From a virus, in the IMG/VR virus record IMGVR_UViG_3300021373_002079, positions 1 through 25,839 of that record: a stretch of DNA of 25,839 bases. The stretch is one strand, 5' to 3'. The notes under the pieces are model-generated. The model had not been told where the DNA came from and did not search any database. It saw only the letters and a program-made list of their open reading frames with translations. Below are positions 22,781-25,839 of the stretch, piece by piece. A program made the position numbers and the translations under genes. Position 1 is the stretch's first letter, and each line of letters starts with the position of its first letter.

Positions 22781-22855
22781 GCTGGTGTAACTCATTGGTA
22801 GAGTACGTCCTTGGTAAGGACGGAGTAGGAAGTTCGATTCTTCTCACCAGCACCA
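22781..22855 (+). tRNA. tRNA-Thr (anticodon GGT), with encoded CCA
   Basis: 75 nt: 7-bp acceptor GCTGGTG/CACCAGC; D arm ACTC/GAGT; anticodon stem CGTCC/GGACG with loop TTGGTAA (anticodon GGT, reading ACC/ACT); 5-nt variable loop; T arm GGAAG/CTTCT with one G-T pair and loop TTCGATT; discriminator A; CCA at 22853-22855. All arms pair. It begins at the base after the integrase stop. A complete copy, not only a 3' half, makes a phage-borne tRNA and attP both likely. Confidence 0.9.
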
Positions 22856-22902
22856 ACACATCACCTCTGTTAAAGTAACATACGAAATTTCAATAGACCG
22901 TC

Positions 22903-22911
22903 TGGTAAAAT
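22903..22911 (+). promoter_or_regulatory. Extended -10 promoter for the 55-aa gene
   Basis: TGGTAAAAT (TGn then TAAAAT, 22906-22911) is an extended -10 element; the expected start lies at about 22918, 15 bases before the ATG. A -35 is weak. AAAGGA precedes the ATG, so this small gene has its own complete expression signals. Confidence 0.5.
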
Positions 22912-22932
22912 ATTTTCTGAAAGGAATTTACC

Positions 22933-23100
22933 ATGTCAAAAATTTTTAAAACTTTTATAAACCTATTTAGTACTGAACCGAATGCTGATAAAGCTTTAGT
23001 TAGCTTTTTAAAGAATGAATATAAAAAAGATTGGGTGTCTGCATACAACACTTACAAAGAAGAAGGACGATTACCAAACTATACTAGAAGATCTCTATAG
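22933..23100 (+). CDS. Small protein downstream of the tRNA (55 aa)
   Basis: ATG after AAAGGA. Chain SKIFKTFINLFSTEPNADKA, then LVSFLKNEYKKDWVSAYNTY and KEEGRLPNYTRRSL. Basic, soluble, helical; the 'fl..Ey.kDw..Ayn.yke.gr.Pny.Rr' layout suggests a conserved small domain, but I cannot name it. Being placed next to the tRNA in the att region, with its own promoter, fits a lysogenic conversion (moron-like) gene. Could also be host-derived. Confidence 0.6.
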   Translation: MSKIFKTFINLFSTEPNADKALVSFLKNEYKKDWVSAYNTYKEEGRLPNYTRRSL

Positions 23101-23108
23101 TGTGTCAA
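23081..23108 (-). promoter_or_regulatory. Candidate antisense promoter toward tRNA/int
   Basis: On the minus strand TTGACA (23108-23103), a 16-bp gap, then TAGTAT (23086-23081). A transcript would run antisense to the 55-aa gene and then to the tRNA and integrase. The -35 is a perfect consensus; the -10 matches 4 of 6. Unconfirmed. Confidence 0.35.
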
Positions 23109-23310
23109 AAGTGTGTCAATTTTTTTTACACAGTAGGTAACACTTTAAAAAAAGTATAGAGAAATAACGAGAAATATTGAAACATAGTGTGTCAAAAAAA
23201 GACACATTTCACGCTATTATTTGCAAAAATCAAGGGTTTCACAGTCTTGGTAATAATGCGTTACCCCTCATAATCAATAATTCTAGGACGTTTTGTGTAA
23301 ATTTGTGTCA
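23097..23310. promoter_or_regulatory. Gene-free region with clustered TGTGTC boxes
   Basis: The gap from 23101 to 23374 has no gene. ATAGTGTGTCAAAA occurs exactly twice (23097-23110, 23184-23197). Further boxes: GTGTGTCAA at 23111-23119, TGTGTCA at 23304-23310, TGTGTAA at 23294-23300, and inverted GACACA at 23201-23206 and TTACACA at 23126-23132. Neighbouring pairs are 10-11 bp apart. TGTGTC and GACACA form a 6-bp stem around A7 (23188-23206). Read on minus, each TGTCAA gives a TTGACA -35. A cluster of operators or promoters controlling the att region is likely. Confidence 0.6.
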
Positions 23311-23352
23311 AAAAAAAACGTTACTTTTTGTGAAAATTTGATACTTTCTTCT

Positions 23353-23371
23353 TAGCAAAACAACGGAGAAA
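23353..23371 (+). promoter_or_regulatory. Conserved leader motif, copy 2
   Basis: TAGCAAAACAACGGAGAAA, four bases (23371-23374 region) before the ATG of a 32-aa membrane ORF. TACTTT (23342-23347) is a weak -10-like hexamer 5 bases upstream. Shares 18 of 19 bases with copy 1 and all 19 with copy 3. Confidence 0.75.
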
Positions 23372-23374
23372 GAT

Positions 23375-23473
23375 ATGTTAAATCTAGCACTACATACGTT
23401 CGCTCATATATTTATGATAGGCGGTTTTCTAATAGTAATGAAGCTTTTAGTAGAAGCTATCTTTAATAAATAA
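23375..23473 (+). CDS. Single-pass membrane mini-protein (32 aa)
   Basis: Starts 3-4 bases after leader motif copy 2, with GGAG at a good distance. The chain MLNLALHTFAHIFMIGGFLI, then VMKLLVEAIFNK, is one hydrophobic span with a charged end. It could be a toxin-like, superinfection-exclusion or host-membrane modulating peptide; evidence is hydropathy and expression signals only. Confidence 0.6.
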   Translation: MLNLALHTFAHIFMIGGFLIVMKLLVEAIFNK

Positions 23474-23479
23474 GTAGAG

Positions 23480-23525
23480 GCCGGGATAAAATCCAAAGTA
23501 GCAAAACAACGGAGAAAATCCCGGC
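23480..23525 (+). ncRNA. Leader motif copy 3 inside a hairpin, no ORF (possible small RNA)
   Basis: GCCGGGAT (23480-23487) pairs perfectly with ATCCCGGC (23518-23525), with a further 3-bp TCC/GGA pairing inside; the loop carries the third TAGCAAAACAACGGAGAAAA (23499-23518). A TAAAAT at 23487-23492 could be the -10, giving a start at the motif. No start codon follows at a useful distance, and the late-operon 3' end lies just beyond on the opposite strand. It could be a regulatory RNA, a decoy of the leader, or a two-way terminator. Confidence 0.4.
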
Positions 23526-23587
23526 AACTAATCTATATTATCTTTTGACTTTATTTCAATAACTTTAAAAGTATTCTGTAATCCATT

Positions 23588-23809
23588 TCAAAAAACCTCT
23601 GATTTTTCATATGTCATCAGACATTTAAAATTATGACTTGCTAATACTTTAGTTTTAATGGTTTTAGCTTGAACATCTAAGTAATTTAAGCGTTTTTCGC
23701 ACTCTTCCAGAGTTGGGTATTCTTCCGAATAAGATAAACAAAATGGGTCAACATAATTTGCAACTGCGTAACTACATATATAACCAACTAAAAAGAATGT
23801 TTTTATCAT
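23588..23809 (-). CDS. Small exported Cys protein (73 aa)
   Basis: Hydrophobic N-terminus MIKTFFLVGYICSYAVANYV looks like a signal peptide or membrane anchor. The rest has Cys residues spaced as in a small periplasmic disulphide domain (DPFCLSYSEEYPTLEECEKR, then HNFKCLMTYEK). Small proteins of this plan recur at the end of marine phage late operons. ATGA overlap with the upstream gene. It is the last gene of the late operon. Role unknown; possibly lysis-linked or superinfection-linked. Confidence 0.6.
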   Translation of the reverse strand: MIKTFFLVGYICSYAVANYVDPFCLSYSEEYPTLEECEKRLNYLDVQAKTIKTKVLASHNFKCLMTYEKSEVF

Positions 23810-24051
23810 AATAATATGGTTTTCTTAATCCAGCCTTTAGGTATTATTCGACAACGCCCCCGGTCTTTTTCTTTAGGGTCTTTATTTTTATCTGCGCATA
23901 GGGTAATCGAGTCTTTTGTTTCTTTCACTACATAACCAAGACTTTGCATAATAGGTAGTTTAATTTTTAGAACGTCTTCAAGATCATGCCAGCCAGCACT
24001 CATCTCGTAAGCGTCAAACCACTCTATTTCTACTTTGTCATCATCGGGCAT
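23806..24051 (-). CDS. Unknown small late protein (81 aa)
   Basis: The ATG at 24051 with AAGG ten bases upstream is preferred to the TTG at 24060. Beta-rich chain: VEIEWFDAYEMSAGWHDLED, then LPIMQSLGYVVKETKDSITL, ending IIPKGWIKKTILL. The 'I.W.Da......W......i.sxGyvv.e.xd.i.l......IPkgxI' layout is a recurrent small phage protein family of unknown function. Overlaps the upstream gene by 11 bp. Confidence 0.6.
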   Translation of the reverse strand: MPDDDKVEIEWFDAYEMSAGWHDLEDVLKIKLPIMQSLGYVVKETKDSITLCADKNKDPKEKDRGRCRIIPKGWIKKTILL

Positions 24052-24277
24052 TTCTAACAAGCCTTGCTATCCTTTTAGAGTATTTAGCTCTTGATCCTGT
24101 TCCCCCGGCTTTTCTTTTCTTACTTGTACTAGCTGAATATTCTTTGGAAGAAAGTTTATCAATTACGCTTTTAGGTAGATATCTTTCTCCTGTCTTAGAA
24201 GAGGGCTTACCAGATTTGGTTGTCCACTTTTGCTTGCCCCATTTCTTTAAACTCTTCTGAGATTTTTTAAGAGGCAT
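24041..24277 (-). CDS. DUF5872-like basic protein (78 aa)
   Basis: LKKWGKQKWTTKSGKPSSKT, GERYLPKSVIDKLSSKEYSA, STSKKRKAGGTGSRAKYSKR. The 'SLkkWxkqxWxTKSGkpSxxTGERYLPxxxixxLsxxEYxxtxrkKRkx' layout is that of a small basic family (DUF5872, as I recall) found in marine phages and large algal viruses. Strong positive charge suggests nucleic-acid binding. TAATG coupling upstream. Function unknown. Confidence 0.7.
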   Translation of the reverse strand: MPLKKSQKSLKKWGKQKWTTKSGKPSSKTGERYLPKSVIDKLSSKEYSASTSKKRKAGGTGSRAKYSKRIARLVRNAR

Positions 24278-24456
24278 TATTTATATCCCCCGCCAGCTTT
24301 TTTGTAATCTCTTGCCAATTTTTGAGCCTTACGAGCAGACCACTTGCCAGCTGGAGTTCCCATAGTGTTGCTATTCTTAATCTGATTGAATAGTCTTTTA
24401 CGCAAAGAGGGCTTTGTGTAATTACCAGCTTCGTTGACTCTACTTTTTTTAGGCAT
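24277..24456 (-). CDS. Small basic marine-virus protein (59 aa)
   Basis: A 60-codon gene between two others, joined by TAATG at both ends. Chain MPKKSRVNEAGNYTKPSLRK, then RLFNQIKNSNTMGTPAGKWS and ARKAQKLARDYKKAGGGYK. The 'GNYTKPxxRKxLFxxIKxxxxxGxPxxWSARKAQxLAxxYKxxGGGY' pattern is one I recognise as widespread in marine phages and giant algal viruses. Probably binds nucleic acid or virion parts; function is not established. Confidence 0.75.
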   Translation of the reverse strand: MPKKSRVNEAGNYTKPSLRKRLFNQIKNSNTMGTPAGKWSARKAQKLARDYKKAGGGYK

Positions 24457-25124
24457 TACTTCTTTTTCTTTTTTGCTTTTTTCTTACCCTTTTTCATCAT
24501 TGGGTTCATTTTGCCGTTTACTTTCTTGGCTGTCTTTTTCATTCCACGCATTTGATTTATTCTCCTTTGTAAATTATGTCGATGTTCGACTGTTTCTTTG
24601 TAGTAGTCCGACTCCCAATATTTGTAGTAACCTATCTTTTTAAGTTTATCGGAAGCCTCTTCTAAATCCTGATATCTTTGTATCAAGACCATAGAAAACT
24701 CGTTATGAGATTGAAAGCCTGAGTCATACAAGAAATCAATATCATCATCTCCAGACCCCGGGTGAGAGGCCATGAGATAGCAGTCTTTCGGCATATAAAC
24801 AAAATTTAAAGCTTCTATACTTGCTGATAATTCTTCAGCTGATAGTGATAGATCAGAACAGCCTATGACTACAATTCTGTATTTAGTTCTTTTAAGTTTG
24901 TTAGCCCACGAAACAACTAAAGGCATCAGCTCATCAGAGCTGTGAACTTCTTCAACTTTAAATGTATTTTGTAATCTACATTGTCTCGCATACGGGCAAG
25001 TAGGGAGATTGCCTAGGTGTTTATTAGGCTTTTCTATTAAGGTCTTAGACCAATTTATAATGTCCTGTGTTATGGTTGCTACCACGCTAACAGTTCCAAG
25101 CTCTCCTACTCCAATAGTTTGCAC
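24456..25124 (-). CDS. Unknown late protein with Lys-rich tail (222 aa)
   Basis: The start is uncertain: GTG at 25124 overlaps the previous gene by 38 bp; GTG at 25085 would follow its stop. Folded region: NLPTCPYARQCRLQNTFKVE, then RIVVIGCSDLSLSAEELSAS and NFVYMPKDCYLMASHPGSGD, DFLYDSGFQSHNEFSMVLIQ. The CPYARQCR motif with later single Cys residues may bind metal or be redox-active. The C-terminus is helical, then a poly-Lys tail (MMKKGKKKAKKKKK), likely to bind nucleic acid or membranes. Similar proteins exist in marine phages but I know no function. Confidence 0.6.
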   Translation of the reverse strand: MQTIGVGELGTVSVVATITQDIINWSKTLIEKPNKHLGNLPTCPYARQCRLQNTFKVEEVHSSDELMPLVVSWANKLKRTKYRIVVIGCSDLSLSAEELSASIEALNFVYMPKDCYLMASHPGSGDDDIDFLYDSGFQSHNEFSMVLIQRYQDLEEASDKLKKIGYYKYWESDYYKETVEHRHNLQRRINQMRGMKKTAKKVNGKMNPMMKKGKKKAKKKKK

Positions 25125-25338
25125 TAAGTTTATTATTTGTATTTTTTATTCCGCCACTTCTAGCGCAATAACTCTTTTTAGCTTTAGGATTGTTTTTCTT
25201 GATAGACATACCCTTTGCACCAAAGTTAATTTTCTTTACTCTTCCGGTACTAGGGTCTCGGACGAAAACCTTAAATTTTTTTATATCGCCTTGGGTTGGC
25301 TTATTCAGAGTTACTTTTTTTCCTTTGTATGTAGCCAT
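25087..25338 (-). CDS. DUF5754-like small basic protein (83 aa)
   Basis: KKFKVFVRDPSTGRVKKINF, then GAKGMSIKKNNPKAKKSYCA and SANYWSRRAWNC. The 'KKfkVfvkdPxTGrvkkvxFGaxxmxIkkxnPxrrkSfxaRxxC......a.yWsrrxW' pattern is a well-known basic family in marine phages (DUF5754, from memory). Possibly a virion- or nucleic-acid-associated protein. TAATG overlap with the holin gene. Confidence 0.75.
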   Translation of the reverse strand: MATYKGKKVTLNKPTQGDIKKFKVFVRDPSTGRVKKINFGAKGMSIKKNNPKAKKSYCARSGGIKNTNNKLSANYWSRRAWNC

Positions 25339-25727
25339 TATTTTTTCAATAGTTTCATGGCTCCAGAAGCTCCCTTAATCCCAAATGATGCGCAACACGA
25401 AATATATAATAAATTCGTATAATAGCTTGGGAGACTATGCAGTGCCTCAAAGCCTTTTTGTATATGTTCTGTCCAACCGGGAACGAAGACTGCCACCGCT
25501 GGAACTAACAGGCATATTAAAATTAATTCGTCTTTCCAGCTCCCTTGCATTTGATCTACTGCGCTTTGCTCCCATTGTATTTTTCCGTTAGCGATGTCTT
25601 CTAATCTCTTCTTTTCAGCTTTTATCTCAGCTATTTTAGTTTCGCTTTTTAACTTTTTTGTCTGGACGAAGCCTTTGATTGTATCACCGGCAACACCTAT
25701 TAAGGGTTTTAATAACATTCCCCACAT
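25338..25727 (-). CDS. Holin, 3TM type (129 aa)
   Basis: An N-terminal helix (MWGMLLKPLIGVAGDTIKGF), a charged coiled region (TKIAEIKAEKKRLEDIANGK), then SWKDELILICLLVPAVAVFV and a last hydrophobic span YYTNLLYISCCASFGIKGAS. The 'GSWKDExLLIxLxxPaxxxFipg...GFexl...P.wY' pattern matches the GTA/phage 3TM holin family, which forms membrane lesions to release endolysin. No endolysin is in the window; it may be outside to the right. TAATG couples it to both neighbours. Confidence 0.75.
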   Translation of the reverse strand: MWGMLLKPLIGVAGDTIKGFVQTKKLKSETKIAEIKAEKKRLEDIANGKIQWEQSAVDQMQGSWKDELILICLLVPAVAVFVPGWTEHIQKGFEALHSLPSYYTNLLYISCCASFGIKGASGAMKLLKK

Positions 25728-25839
25728 TATGCGTACCTCATTCTTTCAGCTAGAGAGACACATCTATTTGGTGTTTGAACATACCACCTAGAGTCTTTCA
25801 TTTGATTGCTGGCTTCTTCCATATTACCTTCTTGTAGAG
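25727..25839 (-). CDS. C-terminal fragment of an unknown late protein (right edge)
   Basis: A minus frame open to the right edge and ending in TAA at 25727-25729, overlapping the holin ATG as TAATG. The visible 36 residues include EEASNQMKDSRWYVQTPNRC, then VSLAERMRYA. An internal ATG exists, so the full length is unknown. Lies upstream of the holin and may belong to a lysis or tail gene; no family recognised. Confidence 0.55.
   Translation of the reverse strand, partial: LQEGNMEEASNQMKDSRWYVQTPNRCVSLAERMRYA

Noticed and set aside
23097-23310. CRISPR or transposon ends in the TGTGTC cluster
   Set aside because: Boxes are short, irregularly spaced and in both orientations; no transposase or target duplication is visible.
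22781-25839. Host chromosome to the right of the tRNA (prophage border)
   Set aside because: Holin, DUF5754-, DUF5872- and other marine-phage proteins with the same TAATG pattern as the left late block continue to the right edge, so the tRNA is more likely in attP of a circular phage map than a host boundary. A border cannot be excluded without the rest of the genome.
1-25839. Own RNA or DNA polymerase, endolysin, integrase-adjacent toxin-antitoxin
   Set aside because: I looked for these because they are usual in T7-like pelagiphages; no fitting motifs were seen in this window.

Overview
This window looks like part of a temperate, short-tailed (P22/podovirus-like) phage of an AT-rich marine proteobacterium, plausibly SAR11 or a similar low-GC alphaproteobacterium. 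The evidence is: AT-rich DNA with Shine-Dalgarno starts; a P22-type portal, a small adaptor and a propeller-like tail hub, with no tape measure visible; large ejection-type proteins; a tyrosine integrase touching a tRNA gene; and small basic proteins of the kind that recur in marine phages. The host assignment is inference; no taxonomic marker is present.

Layout. (1) 1-15.9 kb, minus strand: morphogenesis operon read right to left: TerS, a small membrane protein, a Cys-rich protein, small basic proteins, TerL, portal, a 336-aa unknown, scaffold, major capsid, adaptor, tail hub, a fibre-like protein, a GNAT-like protein, three internal/ejection proteins, and the N-terminus of a tail fibre cut by the left edge. 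(2) 16.0-18.4 kb, minus: early operon with a winged-helix protein, a DUF1376-type replication protein, HTH and unknown small proteins, and an array of three palindromic repeats spaced exactly 22 bp (candidate origin or operator). (3) 18.4-18.53 kb: divergent control region. (4) 18.5-22.8 kb, plus: CI-like repressor, a 24-aa ORF, RecB/Cas4-like nuclease, SSB-like protein, HNH protein, phage winged helix, coiled-coil protein, excisionase-like HTH and tyrosine integrase. (5) 22.78-23.59 kb: complete tRNA-Thr(GGT) starting at the base after the integrase stop, two tiny genes, a cluster of TGTGTC boxes and a repeated leader motif. (6) 23.59-25.84 kb, minus: accessory/lysis end of the late operon, with a 3TM-type holin and several small basic marine-phage proteins.

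The two minus-strand late blocks fit one operon on a circular map: the fibre runs off the left edge and the holin block enters from the right edge. The late operon would then converge on the integrase/tRNA region, which would be attP. Repressor, recombination and integration genes share one strand; replication and virion genes share the other.

The least explained signals are: a 19-nt leader (TAGCAAAACRACGGAGAAA) used three times, twice before tiny ORFs and once inside a hairpin with no ORF; the 22-bp palindrome array; the TGTGTC/TTGACA box cluster; twin 16-bp palindromes in the TerS region; and thirteen late gene junctions with the identical TAATG stop-start overlap. No CRISPR array, insertion sequence, rRNA, DNA polymerase, RNA polymerase or endolysin was seen.
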